Source of the DNA: JASEJA01 sp038872535
GTDB lineage: Archaea; Thermoproteota; Bathyarchaeia; Bathyarchaeales; Bathycorpusculaceae
Direction: 5' to 3'
Length of the DNA stretch: 37,841 nucleotides
Assembly (NCBI GenBank): GCA_038872535.1
Contig: JAVZJY010000009.1
Location: 1-37,841, forward strand
Each line of letters opens with the position of its first letter. Position 1 is the stretch's first letter. A program made the position numbers and the translations under genes. Shown here one piece after another: positions 7,538-16,030 of this stretch. The notes beneath the pieces were generated by a model. It searched no databases. It was given only the letters and a program-made list of their open reading frames with translations, and was not told the DNA's origin.

Positions 7538-8713
7538 ATGGTTAGATTGTTAAAACTTTCAAAGCGTTCAGAGAAAATTCCAAAATCTGGAATCAGAAAA
7601 ATGTTTGATCTTTCCCAAAAATACACGGACGTGATAAACTTATCCATAGGGGAACCAGATTTTGACACTCCTCCTCACATAATTGAAGCCGCTATCAAAG
7701 CTATGAAGGCTGGCTACACCCATTACACAGTGAACGCCGGTTTCTCAGAATTTAGAAAAGCAGTTTCAGAAAAACTGAGAAAAGAAAACGGCATAGACGC
7801 TAACCCAGAAGAAGAGATTATGGCAACAGCTGGAGGGATGGGAGGCTTATCACTAGCAATATTGACTATAATAGATCCTGGCGACGAAGTGCTGATTCCA
7901 AACCCTGGCTTCCCAAATTATGCTGCACAAGTTGTTTTGGCTGGAGGTAAACCAATTTCTTACCCACTTAAGGAGGAGAACAATTTTCGCGTGGATGTAA
8001 ATGATATAGTTAAAAGAATAACAAAGAAAACAAAAGCCATCTTGATTAATTCGCCATCCAACCCAACAGGATCCGTGTTAAAAGAGAAGGAACTAAAAAA
8101 CATAGCAGATATAGCATTAGAACATGAACTGCTAGTTATATCTGACGAGGCTTATGAGGCTATTCTCTATGACGGAACAAGACACATGAGCATAGCATCC
8201 CTTCCGGAAATGAAAGAAAGAACAATAAGCGTATTCACATTTTCGAAAACATACGCGATGACTGGGTGGCGCATAGGATTTGCAGTAGCCAAAAAAGAGA
8301 TAATAGAAGGAATGCTGGAGCTTCAAGAACACATATTAGTCCATCCAAGCTCCATTTCACAGATGGCTGCAATCGCAGCTTTGCGCGGCTCAAAAGATTA
8401 TACCCAAATGATGCTCAAGGAGTATGCGGAAAGAAGGGAAATCATAACAAAAGAGTTAAACAACATGCCTAGAGTAACATGCTTAAAGCCTGAAGGAGCC
8501 TTCTACGTGTTTCCAAACATAAAGAAAACTGGCATGTCGTCAACCGAAATGGCGATGCGCCTTCTTGAGAAAGCAAAAATAATAACAGTGCCTGGAACAG
8601 CCTTTGGAGAATACGGCGAAGGATACATAAGAATTTCATATTCAACATCAAAAGAGAAAATAAGAGAAGCTATGAGCAGAATGAGAGTAGCACTTGAAAA
8701 GTTAACTCAATAA
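7538..8713 (+). CDS. Class I/II PLP aminotransferase (AspC-like)
   Basis: From ATG 7538 the product is 391 residues. This start has GAGG eight bases upstream; GTG 7499 would overlap the corrinoid gene by four bases and add 13 atypical residues. Fold-type I motifs are NPGFPNY, NSPSNPTG, DEAYEAILYDG, and the PLP lysine in FSKTYAMTGWRIGF, with the substrate-carboxylate arginine in GYIRISYS. It resembles archaeal aspartate/aromatic/branched-chain transaminases. It is the third gene after mttB1 and mttC, so it may act on the demethylated amino acid product. It overlaps the convergent proline-racemase-family gene by 12 bases. The amino acid specificity is unknown. Confidence 0.88.
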   Translation: MVRLLKLSKRSEKIPKSGIRKMFDLSQKYTDVINLSIGEPDFDTPPHIIEAAIKAMKAGYTHYTVNAGFSEFRKAVSEKLRKENGIDANPEEEIMATAGGMGGLSLAILTIIDPGDEVLIPNPGFPNYAAQVVLAGGKPISYPLKEENNFRVDVNDIVKRITKKTKAILINSPSNPTGSVLKEKELKNIADIALEHELLVISDEAYEAILYDGTRHMSIASLPEMKERTISVFTFSKTYAMTGWRIGFAVAKKEIIEGMLELQEHILVHPSSISQMAAIAALRGSKDYTQMMLKEYAERREIITKELNNMPRVTCLKPEGAFYVFPNIKKTGMSSTEMAMRLLEKAKIITVPGTAFGEYGEGYIRISYSTSKEKIREAMSRMRVALEKLTQ

Positions 8714-9709
8714 GAAGCCATATTTTATTGGATCATCTTTTTCTAAAATGCATTGTTGCAGACCTATTACGTATGCTCTCGCTGAAAGCTTTGGTATTAT
8801 TGCTTTGTATCCGCCAATTTTAGTTTCTCTACAGATTTCGCCAACCATTGTTAAGTCCGGATGCACTAAACTCTCAACTATTAGGCGATTTCCAGCTTTA
8901 AATTCTCCCTTAGCCCACAACGTAGCTAGTTTAGCACTGACAGAAGTTCCAGCTGGGGAAACGCATATTGTATCAGCGTAAACATTTGCGTGTCTACAAT
9001 TATGCGCAGATTTTATGGGTTTGGCTGAAAATGTTACAAGTTCAATTTTGTTCAACTCTGGATTTTCTGGATGGCAGACTTTAACTTGCTTGTTTGCAGC
9101 ATTAAGTATTTTCATGCCAATTCGGATTAATTCTTTCGCATTTTCAGGTTTCACTTGTATGCCAATTTCATCTGGATTAACGAATATATAATAAAGCCCT
9201 CCGAAAGCTAAGTCCACATTAATTTCGCCAATCTCTGGGACTTTAATTTTCCTGGATTCTTGGTAGAAGGATGGGACGCCTTCAAAGGATATTTCTTGAA
9301 CCTCGCCATCTTTAACCTTTGCCTCTACTTTGACGAGTCCTGCAGCAGTGTCGAGATTTACTTCGGTTACGGGTTCCTTAACTTCAACCATGCCTTGCTC
9401 GATTAATACTTTGGTCACACTGAATGTGCTGTCTCCACAAGAGTTGAAATAGCCACCAGTATACGTGAATACTACTCCATAATCTGCCTTCGGATTGGTT
9501 GGTTCAGTGATTATAGCGCCCAATATGCCCGAGAAACCCCTAGGCTGCATCATTAGGGCTTTTCTCCAACCATCAAAGTGTTCCTGGCAATACTTTGTCT
9601 TCTCCCACATAGTTTTTCCTGGAATTCGAGGAAAACCGCTTACCACAACCTTGGTTGTCTCGCCAGAAGAGTGGGTTTCAAAAACTGTAATTGTTCTCTC
9701 AACTTTCAT
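8702..9709 (-). CDS. Proline racemase/hydroxyproline epimerase family protein lacking the second catalytic Cys
   Basis: The product (335 residues) belongs to the proline racemase family (PF05544). The family's first acid/base Cys is kept: NSCGDST, Cys91. The second, normally in SPCGTG, reads SPAGTS with Ala253. True racemases and epimerases need both cysteines, and trans-3-hydroxyproline dehydratases have Thr at the second site, so elimination or one-base chemistry is more likely than racemisation. PRGFSG replaces the usual PRGH motif. It starts at ATG 9709 with GGTGAG upstream, divergent from the AOR gene, and sits between the two methyltransferase units. A substrate related to proline or hydroxyproline betaine is an attractive guess, not shown. 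Confidence 0.85.
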   Translation of the reverse strand: MKVERTITVFETHSSGETTKVVVSGFPRIPGKTMWEKTKYCQEHFDGWRKALMMQPRGFSGILGAIITEPTNPKADYGVVFTYTGGYFNSCGDSTFSVTKVLIEQGMVEVKEPVTEVNLDTAAGLVKVEAKVKDGEVQEISFEGVPSFYQESRKIKVPEIGEINVDLAFGGLYYIFVNPDEIGIQVKPENAKELIRIGMKILNAANKQVKVCHPENPELNKIELVTFSAKPIKSAHNCRHANVYADTICVSPAGTSVSAKLATLWAKGEFKAGNRLIVESLVHPDLTMVGEICRETKIGGYKAIIPKLSARAYVIGLQQCILEKDDPIKYGFLLS

Positions 9710-9738
9710 AATCTCACCGATGTAGCTAAAATTTATTC

Positions 9739-9759
9739 TATATATAAAATTTTATATCC
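9739..9759. promoter_or_regulatory. Divergent TATA region between racemase-family and AOR genes
   Basis: An AT-only block holding TATATAAAAT and, on the other strand, ATAAAATTTTATATA lies 30-50 bases from both start codons (9709 minus, 9793 plus). The spacing fits archaeal TATA boxes in both directions, so the two genes may be co-regulated. Confidence 0.45.
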
Positions 9760-9792
9760 AGAAACCTTTGAAAAGGATGTGTGTGATGGAAA

Positions 9793-11631
9793 ATGTATGG
9801 TTGGAATGGCAAAATATTACGGGTAGACCTCTCAAAAATGGAAACCGCAATACAAAATTACGACCTAGATTTCGCAAGAAAGTACTTAGGTGGAAGGGGC
9901 TTTGCAATAAAAATTCTATGGGATGAACTAGAGCCTGGAACTGAACCATTGAGCCCAGAAAACAAACTGGTCATAGCTGCAGGACCATTAACAGGACTTT
10001 CAGGTCCAAGTCTTGGCAAACTTGTTATAGCATCTAAAAGTCCACTAACTGGAGGCTACGGAGACGGAAACATCGGCACAATGGCTTCAGTGCATATGCG
10101 TAAAGCTGGAGTTGACGCCTTAGTAATAGAGGGAAAAGCCCAAAAACCAGTTTATCTTTACGTGGAAGAAGAGAAAGGCTACATTCTAAGCGCCGACGGC
10201 ATATGGGGTAAAACAACCTTCGAAGCGGAAAAAGAACTCAAAGAAATTCATGGAAAAGACGTCGGAATACTTGTGATTGGTCCAGGAGGCGAGAACATGG
10301 TTAGATACGCCACAGTCGTTTCGCAGGAGGGAAGGGCTGGCGGAAGACCTGGAATGGGTGCAGTTATGGGCTCAAAAAAACTTAAGGCTGTTGTATTTAA
10401 GGGAACTAAGGAAATACCTTTAGCAGACTCCGAAGACTATAAGAAGCTTGTAAGCGATGCTTATGCGGATATTAAATCTAGAGACTATTATGGCTTCTGG
10501 ATTAGGCAGGGTACGATGGCAACTATAGACTGGGCTAACGAAAATAGCGTTTTACCCACCTGCAACTTTAGGGAGGGAATTTTCGAATTTGGCAATATTA
10601 TTAATGGTTATGCAATGGAAGCAGCGAAGATTAACCGCAGAGGATGCCCCTACTGCAACATGGCATGTGGAAATGTGGTTCTTGACAGTGAAGGAAGAGA
10701 GTCCGAACTTGACTACGAAAATGTTGCCATGCTTGGCTCAAACATTGGACTGGGACATTTGGGAAAAGTTTCTGTCCTAAATAGGATGGCAGATGAACTT
10801 GGCATAGACACAATATCTTTGGGCAACACAATAGCCTTTGCCATGGAAGCAACTGAAAAAGGGCTTCTAAAAAATGGAATAAAATGGGGAGATTTTGAAA
10901 GGACAAAAACGCTAATCCAAGAAATTGCATATCGCAAGGGAGAGCTTGGAAACCTCCTTGCAGAAGGCGTCATGAGAGTAAGCCAAAAGCTTGGCGGCGA
11001 CTCCCAAAACTGGGCAATACACGTTAAAGGACTTGAAGCTTCAGCCTACGACTGCCACACTGTTCCAGGAATGGCTTTGGCCTTCGCAACATCATCCATA
11101 GGTGCCCATCACAAGGAAGCTTGGGTTATATCATGGGAAATAAAAACTGACAGAGCCGGATATACGGAAGCAAAAGTGGACAAAGTTATAGAATTTCAAC
11201 GCATAAGGGGAGGAATGTTTGAATCTCTGGTGGCATGCAGACTTCCATGGATAGAATTGGGTTTCGACCTTGAATGGTATCCAAGACTGTTAAAAGCAGC
11301 CACTGGAATAGAAATTCCACTAGACGAAATGCTTTACATGTTAGCTGACAGAATATACGCCCTAATAAGAGCCTTCTGGGTGCGCGAACACGACCAAGAA
11401 TGGAGCCGCTTAATGGATTATCCGCCAGCACGATGGTTCACGGAACCAATAACCAAAGGACCACAAAAGGGTACAACCCTTGACAAAACAAAATTCGACG
11501 CACTGTTAGACATGTACTATATCAAACGCGGATGGGACAAAAGAGGGATACCAACGCAAACTACGCTGGAAAAACTTGGATTAAAAGATGTGGCAGAGCA
11601 GCTTTCAAGAAGCATCACGTTGACTCCGTGA
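9793..11631 (+). CDS. aor: Aldehyde:ferredoxin oxidoreductase, tungsten/molybdopterin family
   Basis: The product (612 residues) oxidises aldehydes to carboxylic acids with reduction of ferredoxin, in the cytoplasm. The N-terminal domain has the pterin-binding AGPLTG and GRGFAIK segments, and the middle RAGGRPGMGAVMGSKKLKA segment is diagnostic. Cluster ligands Cys285, Cys288 and Cys292 (GCPYCNMAC) and Cys482 (ACRLP) match the CxxCxxxC...C pattern of Pyrococcus AOR in spacing. The usual RGACH-like segment is varied to SSIGAHHKEAW. The gene stands between methyltransferase units and may clear aldehydes or recover reducing power from 2-oxoacids made by the neighbouring aminotransferase. The family is secure; the aldehyde is unknown. 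Confidence 0.92.
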   Translation: MYGWNGKILRVDLSKMETAIQNYDLDFARKYLGGRGFAIKILWDELEPGTEPLSPENKLVIAAGPLTGLSGPSLGKLVIASKSPLTGGYGDGNIGTMASVHMRKAGVDALVIEGKAQKPVYLYVEEEKGYILSADGIWGKTTFEAEKELKEIHGKDVGILVIGPGGENMVRYATVVSQEGRAGGRPGMGAVMGSKKLKAVVFKGTKEIPLADSEDYKKLVSDAYADIKSRDYYGFWIRQGTMATIDWANENSVLPTCNFREGIFEFGNIINGYAMEAAKINRRGCPYCNMACGNVVLDSEGRESELDYENVAMLGSNIGLGHLGKVSVLNRMADELGIDTISLGNTIAFAMEATEKGLLKNGIKWGDFERTKTLIQEIAYRKGELGNLLAEGVMRVSQKLGGDSQNWAIHVKGLEASAYDCHTVPGMALAFATSSIGAHHKEAWVISWEIKTDRAGYTEAKVDKVIEFQRIRGGMFESLVACRLPWIELGFDLEWYPRLLKAATGIEIPLDEMLYMLADRIYALIRAFWVREHDQEWSRLMDYPPARWFTEPITKGPQKGTTLDKTKFDALLDMYYIKRGWDKRGIPTQTTLEKLGLKDVAEQLSRSITLTP

Positions 11632-11661
11632 ACATTATTCAAAAATGTAACAAATCAACCA

Positions 11662-11695
11662 TTTTTTAACTCATTGTTATGTAAAATGATGAGTT
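11662..11695. terminator. T-run plus hairpin between convergent genes
   Basis: Between the convergent AOR and mtrH genes there is a run of six T (11662-11667) followed by a 7-bp inverted repeat, AACTCAT (11668-11674) and ATGAGTT (11689-11695). T-runs are typical of archaeal termination. The assignment is weak because the hairpin follows rather than precedes the T-run on the plus strand. Confidence 0.3.
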
Positions 11696-11703
11696 GGACA
11701 AGG

Positions 11704-12609
11704 TCATTTAAACATTTTAAATAGTGGGTGATCTTTCGTTAGCGGTCTTGTTCTAAATTCTTGCATTGCAGAATAAGCAACGTAAGCATCGGCTAATCCG
11801 CAGTAAAAGTATGCGTAGGTTGCGTTTTCAACAGGTCCATATAAGACGAAATTGGCTCCGGCAATTATGGGAAAAACGTTGGCTACGCTGCTTGCAAGTA
11901 AGTATTCTGTTCTATCAAGTTTACGTCTATCATTCCACCTTTCAACTGCATTATGCGTTCCAGCCCCAGCAGGCAACCCATACTTTTCCTTAACTAAGTA
12001 TATGGCTCTACTAACCGGTCCCGGATCTGGTAAGTCAAGAACGGTTGTGTCTACCAGAATGTTTTCTATGCCCGCTTTCTGGGCTAGGGCTAAAAGCTCA
12101 TCGAGGACTTGTAATCTTCCAGAAATTGTGGGGTTTTGGGTGTTAAGCGTCAAAAGTATTGCGGATTTAATTTTAGCCTCTTTAATCGCTAAGATTTCCT
12201 CCTCCTTAACATGCGGCGTTATAGAATTATAAATCACCCTCTCAGATGCACCTATTTCCACAGCATGTTTTGCCCCAGCAATTCTCACTTCAGCTGTTGC
12301 CCCATCTACGGCAAAGGGTCCCTTTATTGCGTCTGCCGCAAAGTCTATGAATTTTCCGAAAGCCTCAGGCCATGAACAGCAAACATCAACTATACTTGGG
12401 TTCCCAGTTTTTTCTGATATTTCCTGTTCCTTCTTTAGCAGTTCCTCAGCTTTTTCTTTATCAAACTCGCCTTTCTTCTCATCCTTTACTATTTTATGCT
12501 TATGATAGAATATGCTTCCAACCATTGCCGTGGGAAGCTGACCCGGTTGTCCTCCAACTTTTACACCTGCAATATCAAAAATTTTCTGTTCTTTCTCAAA
12601 CTTGAACAT
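11704..12609 (-). CDS. mtrH: MtrH-like tetrahydromethanopterin methyltransferase, stand-alone
   Basis: The product (301 residues) is homologous to subunit H of tetrahydromethanopterin S-methyltransferase, which moves methyl between a corrinoid protein and tetrahydromethanopterin. Visible family segments are IAGVKVGGQPGQLPT near the N-terminus, PFAVDGATAEVR, and YGLPAGAGTHNAVERW. No mtrA-G genes are near, so it acts outside the membrane complex, like MtrH/MtgA-type proteins partnered with corrinoid methyltransferases. It follows the RACo gene by two bases, with GAGGAG inside the end of that gene as ribosome binding site, and ends the five-gene minus-strand operon. It most likely accepts methyl from the corrinoid proteins here and feeds it into the methyl branch of the Wood-Ljungdahl pathway. 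Confidence 0.93.
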   Translation of the reverse strand: MFKFEKEQKIFDIAGVKVGGQPGQLPTAMVGSIFYHKHKIVKDEKKGEFDKEKAEELLKKEQEISEKTGNPSIVDVCCSWPEAFGKFIDFAADAIKGPFAVDGATAEVRIAGAKHAVEIGASERVIYNSITPHVKEEEILAIKEAKIKSAILLTLNTQNPTISGRLQVLDELLALAQKAGIENILVDTTVLDLPDPGPVSRAIYLVKEKYGLPAGAGTHNAVERWNDRRKLDRTEYLLASSVANVFPIIAGANFVLYGPVENATYAYFYCGLADAYVAYSAMQEFRTRPLTKDHPLFKMFK

Positions 12610-12611
12610 TC

Positions 12612-14504
12612 CTAAGCGCTCCTCAGAACTCTCATTAACGATGGGAATTTATTTAAATCTTGATGTGGAATTAACGTTGCCTTTAAAAATTCCTCGTTGA
12701 AATTCGGATCCGCAGCTAACTCTAAGTAGCGCACTTTTTTTGATACTTTATCAGCCTTTTTTCTGGCATCTTCAGAGATTAGGGCCATTTTTGCGCCTAC
12801 TATGGCAGCATTACCTATAAATTCAACTTTCTCTATTGAAACATCTGGTATTAGGCCAATAATCCTTGCATTTTCAGGGTTTATGTAGTTTCCAAAGGCT
12901 CCTGCAATAAAGACTTTGTTTATGTCCTTCTCTTTCAGTTTTTTCCTCTTCATCAGAATGGAACATCCAGTGTATATGGCTGCTTTGGCAAGTTGTATTT
13001 CCCGAATGTCCTTCTGTGTTACTGTAATTTCCTCTCCTGTTTTTGTTTCATGTCCCCAAGCGATAACGAATTCCACTTCAGCGTTGCGTTCTCTTAACCT
13101 TTGAGTTTTTATATTATGGTTAATTTTTCCTCTGGAATCTATTATTTTATGCTTGAACATTTCCGCCACCACATCGATGATGGCTGATCCGCATAGTCCA
13201 GCAGGTTTTTCATGCTCTACTGTTTCGTATTTAACCTCAAAATTTGATTCCATTCTGACCTTCTCTATTGCACCAGTTACAGCCTTCATTCCATGCTTAA
13301 TATGAAAGCCTTCAAATGCTGGACCGGAAGCGCATGAGCATGAAAGCATACCTTTTGAACTGCCAAGAAAAATTTCCGTGTTTGTTCCTATGTCAATTAA
13401 TAGAGAAACATCCTCTGAATCGCATATTCCAGACGCTAAAACATCTGCAACAGCATCAGCTCCAACAAATCCAGCAATAACTGGCAAGAAGGTTATGATT
13501 CCGGAAGGATTTATGTTGATGTTTAATTCGCAAGCTTTAACATTTATCTGCTTTTTTATGGCTGGTGTAAAAGGCGACAACGCCATGTATTTTGGCTGAA
13601 TTCCAAGAAACAAGTGGTGCATGGCAGTGTTGCCCACAACCACGGCTTCGTATATTTTGTTTGAATCTATTTTCCTTCTTTCACACATTTCATTTATAAT
13701 TTTGTTTACAGCATCCACAACAATGTTCTGGAGCGTTCTTAAATTTTCAGAGTTGGCCGTTGCAAAAGTTATTCTTGTTATTATATCTTCGCCATAGGCA
13801 AGTTGAGGGTTCTCTAAGGATTCTACCTCTAAAGTTTCGCCAGTCGCCAAATCCACCAAGTAACCAACAATCTTCGAGGTTCCTACGTCTATGGCTAAAC
13901 CGAAAAAATCCTTTGTGGTATCTCCAGGTTCCACAGAGATTATTTTGCGTCCACCCCAAATGGTTACGGTTGTCTTAAAATTTGAATGATGAAGAACGCT
14001 TGGAAGCCTCTTCAGAACGTCATAATCTATTTCCACATGGTCAAACTTGCTTATCTGCGACAATCCACCAATAAGTCTTTCATAATCTGGTCTTATATCC
14101 TGCAATGTGGGTTTTGGAAGGGCAACATAAATTTTTTTCACGGTTGATTTTGGCTCCAAAAATCTTTCTATTCCAACGGTTTGAATCTTTCGAAATTCCA
14201 AACCACTTTCAGGCGGAATTATAATTACAGCATCTTTTAACACTTTAGTTTGACAAGCCAATCTGTAACCATGTTCAATTTCAGATTTAGACAAATGTTT
14301 CTTTTCAAGCTCTGTTAGTTCACTTAAGTCTTCTGGTTTTTTAATGATTATTCTGCATTTTCCACACAAACCCTTTCCGCCGCATTCAGATCTGAGACTA
14401 ATGCCCGCATATTTAACTGCTTGAAAAATCGTGGTTCCCTTGGGCACTTGAACTTTTCTTGCTTCAGGTTCAAATAGAATTTTCACATTCTCATGTAAAG
14501 CCAT
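12612..14504 (-). CDS. RACo-like corrinoid activation protein (2Fe-2S ferredoxin plus ASKHA ATPase)
   Basis: The product (630 residues) reduces accidentally oxidised Co(II) corrinoid back to active Co(I), with ATP hydrolysis. Residues 1-95 form a plant-type 2Fe-2S domain with ligands Cys41, Cys47, Cys50 and Cys84. After a linker, the ASKHA part begins at DVGTSKIVGYLVD (about residue 205), with a second phosphate loop at LLIDIGTNTEIFLGSSKG and a C-terminal AGAFGNYINPENA motif. This is the COG3894/DUF4445 architecture, unlike RamA, whose clusters are C-terminal. It lies between mttB2 and mtrH. The gene ends in TAG, and reading through would give only 16 more codons, so TAG is an ordinary stop here. 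Confidence 0.92.
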   Translation of the reverse strand: MALHENVKILFEPEARKVQVPKGTTIFQAVKYAGISLRSECGGKGLCGKCRIIIKKPEDLSELTELEKKHLSKSEIEHGYRLACQTKVLKDAVIIIPPESGLEFRKIQTVGIERFLEPKSTVKKIYVALPKPTLQDIRPDYERLIGGLSQISKFDHVEIDYDVLKRLPSVLHHSNFKTTVTIWGGRKIISVEPGDTTKDFFGLAIDVGTSKIVGYLVDLATGETLEVESLENPQLAYGEDIITRITFATANSENLRTLQNIVVDAVNKIINEMCERRKIDSNKIYEAVVVGNTAMHHLFLGIQPKYMALSPFTPAIKKQINVKACELNININPSGIITFLPVIAGFVGADAVADVLASGICDSEDVSLLIDIGTNTEIFLGSSKGMLSCSCASGPAFEGFHIKHGMKAVTGAIEKVRMESNFEVKYETVEHEKPAGLCGSAIIDVVAEMFKHKIIDSRGKINHNIKTQRLRERNAEVEFVIAWGHETKTGEEITVTQKDIREIQLAKAAIYTGCSILMKRKKLKEKDINKVFIAGAFGNYINPENARIIGLIPDVSIEKVEFIGNAAIVGAKMALISEDARKKADKVSKKVRYLELAADPNFNEEFLKATLIPHQDLNKFPSLMRVLRSA

Positions 14505-14543
14505 TTTTATTGCCTATCCCGAAACAATACGACTCTGAGACTT

Positions 14544-15980
14544 TTAGTGTTTCTTCTTAATGTCCTCCATGACCCGTTCAAGATCTTCTTGAACATCTTT
14601 GGGTAGGGGTTCTGGCTCATGTTCTTTTAATTTTCTCTCAACGATTTCGTGTGCTCGTTTAACGATATCCTTTTTTCCAGAATCTTTCCAAACATTCCAT
14701 TCCTTTCTGTCAATAACTTCAGATGGTATAAATTGTTCTTTTCTAATCCATTCCAAAGTGTGCTTCTCCGCTAAATATACTCCGCCAGGTCCCACCTTTC
14801 TTATTAAGTCAAAAGCAAGCGTTTCATCTTCAACCCTTACACCCTTCGCCAGTCTTAATGCAATGCCGCAAATTTCATTGTCGACAACGAGTTTTTCTAA
14901 GCTTTGACAGTTTTCAAAATCTAACATTCCTGGTCCAGATATCACGTTTATTCCTGCAAGTGCTCCTAAAACTATGCCAATCCCAGATTCAAAACCGCAC
15001 TGGGCATCAATAATTTTTGCATCACTAAGCCCAATATACATATGGGTTGGCAATCCATAACTTTTTGCAATTTGAGTATACGAGCAACCAAGCATCATAG
15101 CTTCTATCGCCCCGAGACAAGCTGTGGCATACCTTTGATCCAAAACTGTTGGCGAACCACCATAAATCACCGGCGCACCAGGGTTTGTCAACTGAGCCAT
15201 AACTAAACCGCTTAAAAATTCAGCGTTATGTTGAACGATGGATCCAGCTATTGTTGCAGGACCCGTTGCGCCTAATTGTGGTACTGGAATAATCTCAGCG
15301 GGCAGGCGGAACTTGGCGCAGTCAATTAGATTTTGAGCGTCAAGTTCACTCCATTTTAATGGAGCAGAGGGGCAAACGTCAAATATTGCCATGGGTTTTC
15401 TGGCTAACTCTTTTTCGCCGCCAACAACAACTTCAAGCATCTGCTTCATATCATAAAGCCCATCAACGCTAAAAGCGCCTGTTATTATCGTTTTTGAAGA
15501 ATTCTTTAGGACTATGTAAAGGCGGTATCGGTCAACAATTGTTTGTGGAACGTCAGAGACAACTAAAGCTGTGCTTTGAGCATGAATATAATCAAGAGCG
15601 TCAGTCAGTCTGACCAGCTCTGTTAAATCTTTTGAAACTGGTTTCCTAATCTCGTTTTTTTCGTAATCCAAAATGTACAACGCAGATGAGCCCGGATTGA
15701 AAGTAACTTTATCTCCTTCCAGAGTTCTATCATGTTTTCTGTTTCGACCGTAAAGCTTGATGGTTGATGGAGCCTTAGATAAAGCTTCTTTAACTAAATA
15801 TTGTGGAATGTAGGCGAGTTTCTTGTTAAAGTCAACTTCGGCTCCACCGTCAGCAAGCAACTTCAACGCAGCGTCACTGTATATTTTTATGCCAACCTCT
15901 TCCAAAATTCTCATAGAAGCAAGGTGGATGGATTCAATTTGCTCCTCAGATAACGGTTTAAACTGTGGAGATTTGGACAT
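14544..15980 (-). CDS. mttB: MttB-superfamily corrinoid methyltransferase, non-pyrrolysine (copy 2)
   Basis: The product (478 residues) has the same fold and superfamily as the copy at 5420-6844, with AYIPQYLVKEALSKAP near the N-terminus and KVGPGGVYLAEKHTLEW near the C-terminus. The barrel region is YGLPTHMYIGLSDAKIIDAQ, clearly different from copies 1 and 3, suggesting another methylated substrate. There is no in-frame amber codon. The start has a strong AGGAGG site seven bases upstream. It lies 50 bases after mttB3 and 39 bases before the RACo gene, inside the minus-strand operon that begins with the corrinoid gene at 18183. No second corrinoid gene adjoins it, so it may share the operon's single corrinoid protein. 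Confidence 0.92.
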   Translation of the reverse strand: MSKSPQFKPLSEEQIESIHLASMRILEEVGIKIYSDAALKLLADGGAEVDFNKKLAYIPQYLVKEALSKAPSTIKLYGRNRKHDRTLEGDKVTFNPGSSALYILDYEKNEIRKPVSKDLTELVRLTDALDYIHAQSTALVVSDVPQTIVDRYRLYIVLKNSSKTIITGAFSVDGLYDMKQMLEVVVGGEKELARKPMAIFDVCPSAPLKWSELDAQNLIDCAKFRLPAEIIPVPQLGATGPATIAGSIVQHNAEFLSGLVMAQLTNPGAPVIYGGSPTVLDQRYATACLGAIEAMMLGCSYTQIAKSYGLPTHMYIGLSDAKIIDAQCGFESGIGIVLGALAGINVISGPGMLDFENCQSLEKLVVDNEICGIALRLAKGVRVEDETLAFDLIRKVGPGGVYLAEKHTLEWIRKEQFIPSEVIDRKEWNVWKDSGKKDIVKRAHEIVERKLKEHEPEPLPKDVQEDLERVMEDIKKKH

Positions 15981-16030
15981 AAAGTTCCTCCTTTTGAACT
16001 TCTTAACAAGTGAAGTTTTTAATAAGCTTT

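Noticed and set aside
12612..12614. TAG at the end of the RACo gene as a pyrrolysine codon
   Set aside because: Read-through meets TAA after 16 codons that overlap mtrH. The deacylase, oppC and permease genes also end in TAG, so it is used as a normal stop, and no pyl gene or pyrrolysine tRNA is seen.
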